IMG/VR virus record: IMGVR_UViG_3300020182_002609
Span: 1 to 38,569 of that record
Origin: a virus
Strand: one strand, 5' to 3'
Length of the DNA stretch: 38,569 nt
Both the position numbers and the translations under genes were made by a program. This document shows, piece after piece, positions 8,528 through 16,715 of this stretch (positions within the stretch are counted from its first letter, which is position 1; each line of letters opens with the position of its first letter). The notes beneath the pieces were generated by a model. The model ran no database searches, was not told the origin of the DNA, and saw nothing but the letters and a program-made list of their open reading frames with translations.

Positions 8528-9719
8528 TGTTTTCTTCTTCTTTCGCTCGCCTTTCTAGTCTTTGATGTGCCTCTAACAGAACTTCTCCTAATTGCTCTCT
8601 GTCTACCAGCGGAAGTTCTTCTATATAAAATATTATCTTTTCTATTTCGTGAAGGTTCACAGGCTCCATAACCGGATATATTTTTTCAGCAGGTGTATGG
8701 GTAAGTTGAAATCGCTCTTGCCATCCGTGGTCTCCTGTAAAATTAGCTCCGGGTCCGAAACGAGGCATTACATTATAATTATTTATTTTTGTCTCATGGG
8801 AATTAATTATTGCCAATTCTTTCAAGATTTTCTTAAAAAAGTCTTCTTTTACCTTGCCACCACACAAGCTTTTATGTGCTTCTTCGATAAAAGATCTATC
8901 AACGCCAGCTAGTTCTTCCAAGCAAGTTGTATCGCATTTTAAAAAATCATCTTTAAACTTTAGCGAGGGACGCCAATCACCGATTGTATCTTCTGCATCG
9001 GTGGCTGTTATAAAAGAGGGGGAACAAAACTCTTGACTACGGGCTAGAAGGAAGGTGGGCAGTGTTTCTAATTTGCCTTTAGCTGCTAAATAATAAACAA
9101 GTGTTTTATCATAAAAGCCCATAGCATTGATATCAGGATTTTGCATATGAAATTCTTGAATATCAATTTGCATTTTTGTAGACATTATGCTGTGAACGTA
9201 ACCTCCGTCAAAATAATCCCAAGCTTGTTTAATCCTCTCTTTGGGGCTGGTGGCATTTATCTCTGGTTTCATAAAATCCACTAGATACTCAATTGTCTCA
9301 TAGCATATAAGTCCGTCTCCGCATACTGTAGTTTCTGGCTCAACAAAAGCAACTTCTTGTCCGCTTACCGCGACGACATCAGGGTTTTCTTCCAGGTATT
9401 GAAGAGAATAAGGGATTCCCGAAAAGCACAAAAAGTCATCATCACACACTATTATAGTGTATTTTGTATCAATTGTTTTTAAACAGTCGTGGAGTTTTTC
9501 AACATAGCTTTTTCCTCGGACGTGTCTGTACTCGTTGGTGCTTCCAATCATCTCGCCAGAGAGGTTTAATGGGTCGCCGGCAGTACTATCAAGAAAGATC
9601 ACTTTAACAGGACTGTGATTACGATAATAATTCATAGCCCTTCCTAAAGTTGCTATTCTATTTCGAATTGTCACAATTACTGTCAAGTAATCTTTAACTT
9701 GTTTTTTCGTTCTTTTCAC
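8517..9719 (-). CDS. TIGR00180-type glycosyltransferase
   Basis: The product has 400 residues and begins with VKDYLTVIVTIRNRIATLGRAMNYY, then the GT-A DxD-like TIIVCDDDFLCFSGIPY near residue 95. Further family features are the HSIMSTKMQ segment and a MGFYDKTLVYYLA block. It resembles the gene at 6535 in overall architecture, so the pair may act successively on the same glycan. The C-terminal 60 residues are a Glu/Arg-rich helix. It overlaps the neighbouring oxygenase by 11 bases and the methyltransferase by 4 bases. Confidence 0.75.
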   Translation of the reverse strand: MKRTKKQVKDYLTVIVTIRNRIATLGRAMNYYRNHSPVKVIFLDSTAGDPLNLSGEMIGSTNEYRHVRGKSYVEKLHDCLKTIDTKYTIIVCDDDFLCFSGIPYSLQYLEENPDVVAVSGQEVAFVEPETTVCGDGLICYETIEYLVDFMKPEINATSPKERIKQAWDYFDGGYVHSIMSTKMQIDIQEFHMQNPDINAMGFYDKTLVYYLAAKGKLETLPTFLLARSQEFCSPSFITATDAEDTIGDWRPSLKFKDDFLKCDTTCLEELAGVDRSFIEEAHKSLCGGKVKEDFFKKILKELAIINSHETKINNYNVMPRFGPGANFTGDHGWQERFQLTHTPAEKIYPVMEPVNLHEIEKIIFYIEELPLVDREQLGEVLLEAHQRLERRAKEEENNAE

Positions 9720-10330
9720 CTTTTGACCGCCGCAACTTGAATCATCCTGTCTCTATCTCCTTTCCAGTTGAAATAAGAAATCTCTGGTCTTTCAAAGTCT
9801 AGGTAAGACATAATGGCTTGAATTTTAGAGGTAGTATAGCAATTCTTATGGAACTGTCCGTCGCTGTTTTGAGGTCCAAAAATACAAGCTGTCAGATATC
9901 CCCATCTATTATCCATTGAGTAAGAATACTGACCAAACCAGTGCTTTTCTTCAATAGCATCGGGGTCGGACCTATAAAAGTCTTTCCAGTTATCCTCGGC
10001 GGCGAGCCATTTCTTTACAGCATCTTCAAAATCTGGAACAGAAAAGCAAAGTGTTCCGCCTGGTTTCATAACCCTTTTGAACTCAAGAAAGATCTTCTTC
10101 TCTTCTTCAAAAGACATGTGTTCTAAAAAAGCGTCGGCTCTGATTTCAGATACTGTATTGTCCTCATAGGGCAGATTGAAGATATCATACTGTTTAACCT
10201 CTACATCGTCAGCAATATCAACATTTGGATATCTCTCTTTGATCTCTTCTAGTGTATCTAAGTCGATGTTCACGTACCCGCTTAACGGTCGTGAGGCGCA
10301 GCCTATGTTTAACTTTATACTATTGCTCAT
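9716..10330 (-). CDS. SAM-dependent class I methyltransferase
   Basis: The product has 204 residues when started at the ATG giving MSNSIKLN; a TTG three codons earlier is possible. Motif I is IKLNIGCASRPLSGYVNIDL, which binds SAM, and motif II/III is around YDIFNLPYEDNTVSEIRADAFLEH. MKPGGTLCFSVPDFED is the motif IV-V strand and turn. This arrangement (NIGCGxxxxxGYxNID) is common in methyltransferases of polysaccharide clusters. The acceptor is unknown; context suggests a sugar hydroxyl or a glycan-bearing acceptor. Confidence 0.85.
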   Translation of the reverse strand: MSNSIKLNIGCASRPLSGYVNIDLDTLEEIKERYPNVDIADDVEVKQYDIFNLPYEDNTVSEIRADAFLEHMSFEEEKKIFLEFKRVMKPGGTLCFSVPDFEDAVKKWLAAEDNWKDFYRSDPDAIEEKHWFGQYSYSMDNRWGYLTACIFGPQNSDGQFHKNCYTTSKIQAIMSYLDFERPEISYFNWKGDRDRMIQVAAVKR

Positions 10331-11087
10331 TTTTTTCAATCTCTCTTAGAATATTCTTCATTTTAGATATATTCATTGTTGTGTTAGGGGCTATTTTTAC
10401 ATCTTTGATGTCAGATGCTTTCATTTTTTGTATATCTGGATCTTCTTTGCTTGCAAATTCGTAGACAGTTTGAGCGTTACCGCCGACATTTATGATACCA
10501 CAGCAATCAATTAATTTTAAGATGTTTTTTGCGGCTTCGTCTTCAAAAATATAGCTTTTTCTAATATCTACGGCTGCTTTTTTGTGAGGAAATGGCTTGT
10601 TTGACATACACAATCTTAAAATCAAAGAGTTATCATAGATCCTAACTGCCGCTTCTCCTCCTAATTTTGACCAACCATACTTTGTTATACCATCATTATT
10701 GCCCAAATAGGGAGATACAGGGTCAGTTTCTTTATAATCGCCCTCTGTACCGGGATATACATAGTCTGTTGATATATATATCATTTTGACTCCATAACGC
10801 ATACATGCTAAAGCTACGTTTGCAGTACCGATGATGTTAGTTTCAATACTAATACCAGGATTGTCTTGATGCTTTCTCATCGGTCTGGTGTAGGCTGCGG
10901 AGTGGATAAAATAATCTGGTTTGAAGTCTTCTACACGACGGACCACTTCATCAAGGTTTGTAATATCCATTAAATCTCTTGAAGGATTATCCACAATATA
11001 TTGAGGGGTTGCAAAATGATTAAGCATTCTTGCCAAGTTTCCTTTGCCACCGGAAATCAATATTTTTTTAGAACTTGTATCCTTCAT
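10320..11087 (-). CDS. RmlD-like NAD(P)-dependent sugar reductase/epimerase
   Basis: The product has 255 residues and has an atypical Rossmann motif, ILISGGKGNLARML, where the usual GxxGxxG appears as GGKGNLA. FIHSAAYTRPMRKHQDNP and MIYISTDYVYPGTEGDYKETD match the RmlD substrate-binding SDR family, and YGWSKLGGEAAVR provides the catalytic YxxxK. It could reduce a 4-keto sugar such as the RmlC or Gmd product. It is shorter than RmlD (about 290). The precise substrate cannot be read from sequence. Its end overlaps the methyltransferase gene. Confidence 0.8.
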   Translation of the reverse strand: MKDTSSKKILISGGKGNLARMLNHFATPQYIVDNPSRDLMDITNLDEVVRRVEDFKPDYFIHSAAYTRPMRKHQDNPGISIETNIIGTANVALACMRYGVKMIYISTDYVYPGTEGDYKETDPVSPYLGNNDGITKYGWSKLGGEAAVRIYDNSLILRLCMSNKPFPHKKAAVDIRKSYIFEDEAAKNILKLIDCCGIINVGGNAQTVYEFASKEDPDIQKMKASDIKDVKIAPNTTMNISKMKNILREIEKNEQ

Positions 11088-11402
11088 TTACCAAGGGATC
11101 CTTCCTGTAAGGATATGATATATCATCAACCAATCTGATAACTTCGCTCGCAATGGGTTTGACCAAGCGGCGGGCTCGTTCTTTTCAAAGAAGAGATGAC
11201 CAGACCAAGCGAATGGATAAATAATAAAAGGTGCTGCGATGATCGCGACCCAGTATTGGCTGTACACAACCCATAAGATGTATAGCAATGTCAATATATT
11301 GCCTAAAAAGTGCAATCGTCGATTAATAGGGTTCTTGTGAAGTGTTAGATATTTGACATAATATTCTTTAAAAGTCATTGTTGGTTCCTTAGCCTTAGTC
11401 AT
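11088..11402 (-). CDS. Mpo1-like (DUF962) small membrane protein
   Basis: The product has 104 residues. The motif YLTLHKNPINRRLHFLGN and the later FAWSGHLFFEKNEPAAWSNP are diagnostic of the DUF962/Mpo1 family, with two hydrophobic helices (about residues 33-65) between them. The yeast member Mpo1 is a non-haem iron dioxygenase acting on 2-hydroxy fatty acids; the His and Glu residues shared by the family are retained here. Start is either 11402, overlapping the upstream stop, or the ATG at 11378, which has AAGGA seven bases upstream. Its presence in a phage glycan operon is odd, and a lipid or hydroxyacyl substrate is only a guess. Confidence 0.85.
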   Translation of the reverse strand: MTKAKEPTMTFKEYYVKYLTLHKNPINRRLHFLGNILTLLYILWVVYSQYWVAIIAAPFIIYPFAWSGHLFFEKNEPAAWSNPLRAKLSDWLMIYHILTGRIPW

Positions 11403-12297
11403 TATGATTAAATAAACCTATTGTAGTCGATATAACCTTCTCTAAGTTATCCTCTGGGGTGTACCCAAGATTCTTGATCTTATCACAATTAACGTAATAA
11501 CTGAATTGATTTAACAGCGGAGTATCAACGTAATTTATATTGATATCCTTACAGCCCTTTATAAGTTCTATAATGTCAGATAGTTTGTAATTATCAGTTA
11601 GGACGTTGTAGGTTTCGTTATAGCAATCAGGGTTTTTTAACACTGTTTCGACGGCAGTTACAGCGTCGTTTAAACCAAGATATGGTCGATGCTGATTATA
11701 ATTCTCCTTCCACACTGTTAGGTCTTTGCCAAAAGCAGCCTGGTAGCAGAACTTATTGATTGCAGTGTGGAAGCGCATTCCGATGCTAGTTCCAAAGATG
11801 GTGCCCAGTCGAAGGATCACATAATTTAGGTTTTCAGTTTTTTTAATGTGGTTTTCAATGCTAATTTTAGATTTAGCATATGGACTTTGAGGGTTCACGT
11901 TATCATCATTCTCATACATTACTTCTCTTGCCTTGCCATAGACACTGGTTGAAGATGGAAAGATAAAAAGTTTTGCGTCAGATAAAGCAACCTTATTGAT
12001 TAACTTCTTTGTCTCAACAATGTTGATATACTCAAGCTCTTCTTTGTTGCGAAAGCTTGCGGCGGCGTTGGTAATAGCCCCCAAGTGGAGGATGGCGTCA
12101 AAGTTGTTTAGAAATTCAGTCTCTAAATCGCCAAAAGAACAGTCAATGAAATTGATCTTTCTTTCCATGTTAAACAATGTGCAGTATCTTTGACTATGCA
12201 AGTTGTCTACAATAGTTAAGTTATAGCTTTTATTAAGGTTTTTGATCATATGTGAACCAATATGACCAAGACCCCCAGTTATTAATATTTCTTTCAA
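11395..12297 (-). CDS. NAD-dependent sugar-nucleotide epimerase/dehydratase (SDR)
   Basis: The product has 300 residues. The N-terminal GGLGHIGSHMIKNL binds NAD. The catalytic region includes IFPSSTSVYG and SPYAKSKISIE (YxxxK). The closest general resemblance is to UDP-glucose 4-epimerase and related NDP-sugar enzymes, but the substrate-specific C-terminal part (NQHRPYLGLNDAVTAVE) does not settle which sugar is used. It lies directly after the FdtA-like isomerase with a four-base overlap, so a dTDP-sugar is possible. GDP-4-keto-6-deoxymannose reductase or epimerase remains open. Confidence 0.85.
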   Translation of the reverse strand: MKEILITGGLGHIGSHMIKNLNKSYNLTIVDNLHSQRYCTLFNMERKINFIDCSFGDLETEFLNNFDAILHLGAITNAAASFRNKEELEYINIVETKKLINKVALSDAKLFIFPSSTSVYGKAREVMYENDDNVNPQSPYAKSKISIENHIKKTENLNYVILRLGTIFGTSIGMRFHTAINKFCYQAAFGKDLTVWKENYNQHRPYLGLNDAVTAVETVLKNPDCYNETYNVLTDNYKLSDIIELIKGCKDININYVDTPLLNQFSYYVNCDKIKNLGYTPEDNLEKVISTTIGLFNHND

Positions 12298-12710
12298 TTA
12301 GACTTAAGCTCCACAAACTTTTGATAGTTTTTTATATAATCGTCAGGATTATATGATGTGCTTGATAATACCAATAAAACAGAGTTTTGTAAAGTGTAAA
12401 CGCACTCATCCCAAATCATCTCTGGTATGTGCAGGGCGCGTTCTGGAGAGTCTAATAGAAAGGACTTCTTTTCCCTTCCGTCATTGCAGATAACTTCAAT
12501 TTGACCACTTAAGCATATCAAGACCTGTTCTGTCTTGAAGTGCGCATGTTGTCCTCTCACGTCGCCCTGTGGAACGTTATGAACATAAAACATACGTTCT
12601 GGATGGAAAGGCAGGTCTTTTGCTAACTCGACAGGTACAAGTGTTCCGCCTCTAGTTGTATCTGCAATCGAGTTTAACCAGAAGAGGTCTACATCCTTTA
12701 CAGTCGTCAT
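12294..12710 (-). CDS. fdtA: FdtA/QdtA-like dTDP-4-keto-6-deoxyglucose 3,4-ketoisomerase
   Basis: The product has 138 residues, the usual size of this cupin family. The diagnostic block is FYVHNVPQGDVRGQHAHFKTEQ, whose RGxHAH carries the catalytic histidines, followed by LICLSGQIEV and LHIPEMIWDE. The family isomerises dTDP-4-keto-6-deoxyglucose (made by RmlB) to the 3-keto isomer, which is then aminated. FdtA and QdtA differ in stereochemistry at C4, and I cannot tell which this is. The matching aminotransferase is the DegT-family gene at 5609. Confidence 0.85.
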   Translation of the reverse strand: MTTVKDVDLFWLNSIADTTRGGTLVPVELAKDLPFHPERMFYVHNVPQGDVRGQHAHFKTEQVLICLSGQIEVICNDGREKKSFLLDSPERALHIPEMIWDECVYTLQNSVLLVLSSTSYNPDDYIKNYQKFVELKSN

Positions 12711-13129
12711 TTGCTTTCTGTTCCCCAGTTCTCACCAAAATGACCAGGCAGGACCTTCTCTTCATCAGGATGATCCAAGTCATATTTCTCATCCAGATAA
12801 TACATCATTATGGAGTTAGGCTCAAGAGCTTTATATCCGTGATAAATACCAGGAGTTATTTTTAAAGTTCTAAGGTTTTTATCTGAAAGGTATTCCCACT
12901 CAACTTGATAAGTACCATCCTGTTGCGGGTAAGCTAGCCCCACCTTAAAAGAGCCCTTTGGGCAAAACCAGTAATCTGTCTGCCTGTTGTGTTTGTGCCA
13001 AGCCACGACGTGTTCTGTGCAATTAACGTAAGAGATGTTAATCTGTCCGGTAGTTTCCTCATAGATATCGAACAGGCGCTGGGCTCTATCATCTTCGTGA
13101 AATCCTACTTTAGTGTAAGATACTTTCAT
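12707..13129 (-). CDS. RmlC-like cupin, dTDP-4-keto-6-deoxysugar 3,5-epimerase-like
   Basis: The product has 140 residues, shorter than canonical RmlC (about 180). The cupin core shows HVVAWHKHNRQTDYWFCPKGSFKVGLAY, corresponding to the RmlC histidine and Lys/Arg strand, then TLKITPGIYHGYKALEPNS, which matches the family GxxHGFxxL loop. The shortened form is seen in RmlC relatives encoded in surface-polysaccharide clusters. Whether both epimerisations are catalysed is unclear. It overlaps fdtA and the methyltransferase by four bases each, so the three are probably translated in series. Confidence 0.8.
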   Translation of the reverse strand: MKVSYTKVGFHEDDRAQRLFDIYEETTGQINISYVNCTEHVVAWHKHNRQTDYWFCPKGSFKVGLAYPQQDGTYQVEWEYLSDKNLRTLKITPGIYHGYKALEPNSIMMYYLDEKYDLDHPDEEKVLPGHFGENWGTESK

Positions 13130-14310
13130 CGTACTTGTCTAACTTGTGGAACATGACTCACAAAGAACCCACCACTTTCAATGAAATTAGATTCTTTGCT
13201 TAAGATTTCATCTTCAAAGTTCCAAGCGCCTAAAAAAGCTACATCAACAGAATCATTGAATCCTGTTTCGGGAGAAACAACTGGAATATGTGTACCAGGA
13301 GATAATTTTCCTTGCTTATGAGGTGTTGTGTCTACGATGTAATCAATCTGATCTGTTGTAATTCCACAGTAATTAAAGACAGTTGTAGATTTTGAAGTTG
13401 CTCCATAACTTACAATCTTCTTTCCTTGCTTCTTTAAGGTGTCAAGTAAATTAACCAGATCGGATTTAGACTGTTTTACTTTTTTAGCAAACTTTACATA
13501 AGTACTATATTTTTTTAGTCCGAGTTCTTGTTCTCTTTGCAGGTTAAGATCGACACTTGTTTGTATAGAAAACTTATTGTTATTCTTATGTTTTACATAC
13601 AACCTGTTCGTTCCACCGTGGACACTAAGGTTATCAACACGGAAGATGTCTAATCCATTATTATTTAAGATATTTTTCAAAGCTGTTACGGAAAAGATAT
13701 GTGCGTGTTCATCATAAATCTGGTCGTAAGAGTTTCTTTCAATCATCTTATCGAGTGCTGGATCTTCGAAAACGAAAACACCGTCGTCAGACAAGAGAGC
13801 TTTGATAGCGGTAAAAGCGTCATCAAGGTCCTGGATGTGGCACATACAGTTAGCAGAAAAGATTAAGTCTTGTTTGCCATGATCTTCAAGAATTTGACTA
13901 GATAAAGCTGTTGTCCAAAACTCTGGGTAAGTGTGATAGCCTTTATCGTTCGTTATCTCGGCAAAGTTGGAGCAAGGCTCGACAGCAATCGTGTCATTAG
14001 AATCAAAGTTTTTAATGAATACGCCGTCGTTACTGCCAATTTCAAGTACTTTAGTCGGACTGAACCCCTCTTTAAGAGAGCTAGCTGTATTTGTGAAGTG
14101 AGTTCTCATTGTTTGAGACATAGAAGAAACATAAACATAAGAATCATTAAACATTAGTTCTGGCTTTACAAATTCAGCCAATGAAACAAGCTTTGTGTCT
14201 TCATCAAATACCACTTTAAGATCGAAAAAGAACTCATCTTTGGGTGGCTCGCCTTCAATAAACCCATTTGCAATGGGCTGTTTACCTAAATCAAGAAATA
14301 GTTTTTTCAT
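13126..14310 (-). CDS. Deoxysugar C-methyltransferase-like protein (NovU/TylC3 type) lacking the N-terminal zinc site
   Basis: The product has 394 residues. It follows the architecture of sugar C-methyltransferases: an N-terminal region beginning LFLDLGKQPIANGF, a SAM domain with VLEIGSNDGVFIKNF, the catalytic-site neighbourhood IYDEHAHIFSVTALKNIL with SVHGGTNRLYV, and a C-terminal Rossmann-like domain KIVSYGATSKSTTVFNYCG. In the family an N-terminal Cys4 zinc site normally precedes the LDLGxQPLAN segment. Here the protein starts at that segment with a good GAGGATATT site before its ATG, so the zinc knuckle is absent. It may be a natural short form. Confidence 0.85.
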   Translation of the reverse strand: MKKLFLDLGKQPIANGFIEGEPPKDEFFFDLKVVFDEDTKLVSLAEFVKPELMFNDSYVYVSSMSQTMRTHFTNTASSLKEGFSPTKVLEIGSNDGVFIKNFDSNDTIAVEPCSNFAEITNDKGYHTYPEFWTTALSSQILEDHGKQDLIFSANCMCHIQDLDDAFTAIKALLSDDGVFVFEDPALDKMIERNSYDQIYDEHAHIFSVTALKNILNNNGLDIFRVDNLSVHGGTNRLYVKHKNNNKFSIQTSVDLNLQREQELGLKKYSTYVKFAKKVKQSKSDLVNLLDTLKKQGKKIVSYGATSKSTTVFNYCGITTDQIDYIVDTTPHKQGKLSPGTHIPVVSPETGFNDSVDVAFLGAWNFEDEILSKESNFIESGGFFVSHVPQVRQVR

Positions 14311-14318
14311 AATATCCT

Positions 14319-15323
14319 CTACTTTCGTTGTTTTTTAAAAATGTAATCACTCATAAACCTGTCGTCTGCACGGTCTGAGCCTTTAATTTGAAATGGGTGT
14401 TCGGCTTTCTTATGCGAGGTATGGATTGCTTCGTAACCACGTTTTGAAAAGAAAGTCTCTAGCTCTTCCCTATTGTAGACCCTGTATGGAGTCATAAAAT
14501 TAACCTGCCATCTTTGTGTAGTTAAGTGTGTTTCTTCGTTCACACTTGTGTGAAACTCTGTAATTACAAGATGTTCAGCATTTAAATTTAAAAGACGATC
14601 TAGTTTGGCTTCCCAATCATTTACAATGTTTTCTCCAAATTCAGTTTCAATATATGGAATCGAAGCCCTTGCATAGACTATATCAAATTCTTGATCAGCG
14701 GGTATCTCTTTTATAAAATTAATATTATGTTTCTCATAACCTTTCCAGGCTTCTGTTGAAAGAATACATTCTTGTGGGCGCTCAACAACCGTATAAGAAA
14801 CATTAATGTTGGAGTTGGTCACCGCAGCGAGGGCTGCATAATGTAACCCAGAGGAGCCTCCTAGATCTAATACCCTCACGTTTTCCTTATCCTTATTAAA
14901 AGTGTAAAACGCTACAATTAAATCTTTTGCTCTTTCTGCTTGAGCAACTATCTGCCTTTCGTCGCCTTTTTTTAAAATATCAGCGACCTTCTCATAATCT
15001 TTCTCTAACTCTTTGATGGACCTGTTATAGCCAAGATTAAAATGGGAAGTCGGTGAAAGAAAAGCTATCTCCGGGCTTTCTTTAATGAACTTCTCTAAGT
15101 TAGCCCTTAAGGTTTCCAAGCCAATATCATATTCTGGTCCTTCTTGCATCAGAAAGTTATAGTGTGAGAAACCTTTATCTTTAATGTAGTCGTCTACTCT
15201 GAACGAAAACTCGGACGTATACATAGGTATGAGGTCCTTCATGTGGATACAAATCTTATCAATTTTTAATGCTGATTTATGTATATCTGTTGGATCTTTA
15301 TACTTTCCACAGAACCCTAACAT
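14319..15323 (-). CDS. Putative sugar methyltransferase, first of two tandem paralogues (TIGR04325-like)
   Basis: The product has 334 residues. The SAM motif is VRVLDLGGSSGLHYAALAAV near residue 165, followed by a VERPQECILST strand and a second-half pattern EFDIVYARASIPYIE. The LDxGGxxGxxY form of motif I and the preceding helical domain resemble the TIGR04325 putative methyltransferases found in polysaccharide clusters. The start codon context, positions 15317-15337, is repeated exactly at the start of the neighbour at 15317-16351. Function is inferred as glycan methylation. Confidence 0.75.
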   Translation of the reverse strand: MLGFCGKYKDPTDIHKSALKIDKICIHMKDLIPMYTSEFSFRVDDYIKDKGFSHYNFLMQEGPEYDIGLETLRANLEKFIKESPEIAFLSPTSHFNLGYNRSIKELEKDYEKVADILKKGDERQIVAQAERAKDLIVAFYTFNKDKENVRVLDLGGSSGLHYAALAAVTNSNINVSYTVVERPQECILSTEAWKGYEKHNINFIKEIPADQEFDIVYARASIPYIETEFGENIVNDWEAKLDRLLNLNAEHLVITEFHTSVNEETHLTTQRWQVNFMTPYRVYNREELETFFSKRGYEAIHTSHKKAEHPFQIKGSDRADDRFMSDYIFKKQRK

Positions 15324-15337
15324 ATAGTCTCCTTTTT
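15317..15337 (-). repeat. Leader repeat, copy 1 (methyltransferase pair)
   Basis: These 21 bases are identical to 16345-16365. On the minus strand they contain AAAAAGGAGACTATATG and TTAG, i.e. the ribosome site and first codons of the downstream methyltransferase, and simultaneously the last codons of the upstream one. Confidence 0.9.
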
Positions 15338-16351
15338 TACAAAAAGCAAATCGTGTAGTGAGTAGTCAATTTCAAGCTCAAGCATATTGTCAAACTTGTG
15401 ACGTGGCGGCACCTTATGGTTAAATAATAGTTGATATCCAAGAGATTCAATAAGACTTATAATATCATCAATATTAAATACCCTATATAACATAGCATAA
15501 GTATTTTCAGAACTCCTTGCATTAACTTGTCTAGTAAAATGCGATGCAAGAACAGAACAAAAATATGTTTTAGATATTAATATGCATTTTGCATTTAAGC
15601 TTGTTAACTCTTTAATTTTCTTTTCCCAATCTTCATCAATAATATACTGTAATGTTGATCCAATATACAAGATATCAGAGTCTCTGTCTTTATCAGTGAA
15701 GTTTTCTACAAAGCTTATTTTATGCTCAGGAAGTGTATTCCAAAAAGCCCCTGATTGCTTTATTACTTGTGGAATTTCTTTTATTGTATATTCTACATTT
15801 GTCAATGGAAAACTCATTTTAAAGGAGGCATAATCAATGCCGCAATAACCTCCATAATCCAATACCCGAATATCTTTTTTATTTTTTAAAACCTTCTGAT
15901 AGGCATAGAATAATTCTATAGAAGCTTGATATCTCTCATATGCAGCCGGGTGATCATTGGATAGGATTTTTGTTATTTCTTTAATATCCCTTCCTGTTTG
16001 CTCCTTCGAAAATGGATAATCCGAGATTTCGGGATCGAGCATCCAATATAACTTCCTTTGCTTTTTCTCCTCATCAAGCTTCGCGCTCTTCATCATATCT
16101 TTAAAAGCTTCTAACGCTTGGGTTTTCGACATATTCTGTTTCTTATATGGATATAATTCGCGCCCTTGTAAATATACGATAGAGGCATTGTCTGGAGTTT
16201 TAGAGTCCTGGGATGCTTGAGGAATAAAATCGCTTATAAGCTCCCCTAAAGCTTTGGCGCTGGATGTCGCACTGTAAGCGTCGGTGGCAGTTTTATAAAT
16301 TCCTGAAAAGGATACCAGTGACGCTGTTTCAAGCTTTAGATCATCTAACAT
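15317..16351 (-). CDS. Putative sugar methyltransferase, second tandem paralogue (TIGR04325-like)
   Basis: The product has 344 residues. It shares the layout of the downstream gene: a helical N-terminal domain, motif I IRVLDYGGYCGIDYASFKM, then VEYTIKEIPQVIKQSGAFW and DILYIGSTLQYI. Both open with MLxxxGKYK/SGIYKxxTDxxxSA-like text, so duplication followed by divergence is likely. The last residues, KKETIC and the stop, are encoded by the same bases that form the ribosome site and start of the next gene. A and T content appears higher than in flanking genes. Confidence 0.75.
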   Translation of the reverse strand: MLDDLKLETASLVSFSGIYKTATDAYSATSSAKALGELISDFIPQASQDSKTPDNASIVYLQGRELYPYKKQNMSKTQALEAFKDMMKSAKLDEEKKQRKLYWMLDPEISDYPFSKEQTGRDIKEITKILSNDHPAAYERYQASIELFYAYQKVLKNKKDIRVLDYGGYCGIDYASFKMSFPLTNVEYTIKEIPQVIKQSGAFWNTLPEHKISFVENFTDKDRDSDILYIGSTLQYIIDEDWEKKIKELTSLNAKCILISKTYFCSVLASHFTRQVNARSSENTYAMLYRVFNIDDIISLIESLGYQLLFNHKVPPRHKFDNMLELEIDYSLHDLLFVKKETIC

Positions 16352-16365
16352 ATAGTCTCCTTTTT
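16345..16365 (-). repeat. Leader repeat, copy 2 (methyltransferase pair)
   Basis: This is the second exact copy of the 21-base leader, forming the ribosome site and start of the gene at 15317-16351. The shared leader supports tandem duplication of the two methyltransferase genes. Confidence 0.9.
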
Positions 16366-16693
16366 AAGCATTATCAGAATACATTTCGATATTAAAATAA
16401 TCGAAGAAATGATTACTATTGATTGCTTTGTCACAAATGAAAATATCGTAATCGGGTTTGCCAAGCTTTACTTTGGTATATTTTGCGCCCCATTCCTTTA
16501 ATTGTTGCACTGTTAATTCAGCCCAATCTATCCCAGTTACTGCACCTCTAGCCGTCCAATAAACAACGTTGTGCCCAAGCTCATGCAATTGGTTTATTCG
16601 CTCAATATTTTCTTTTATAGGTTGAGCTAGAGGGTATTCCCTTTCTTCGGGGTAATGGCATATGGTTTCATCAATATCTACATAAATATTCAT
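16364..16693 (-). CDS. Small HAD-superfamily phosphatase
   Basis: The product has 109 residues and starts MNIYVDIDETICHYPEE, with the HAD motif I DxDxT carrying the nucleophile Asp6 and acid Asp8. Motif II is VVYWTARG (Thr in the WTAR turn), and KLGKPDYDIFICDKAI provides the motif III Lys and motif IV acids. There is no cap domain, as in polysaccharide-cluster or polynucleotide-kinase-type phosphatases. Placed next to neuB and neuA it could remove a phosphate from a nonulosonate-9-phosphate or similar intermediate, as KdsC does for KDO; that is inference. An exact consensus promoter lies directly upstream. Confidence 0.85.
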   Translation of the reverse strand: MNIYVDIDETICHYPEEREYPLAQPIKENIERINQLHELGHNVVYWTARGAVTGIDWAELTVQQLKEWGAKYTKVKLGKPDYDIFICDKAINSNHFFDYFNIEMYSDNA

Positions 16694-16715
16694 ATTATAT
16701 CCTTATTCTTTTCAT

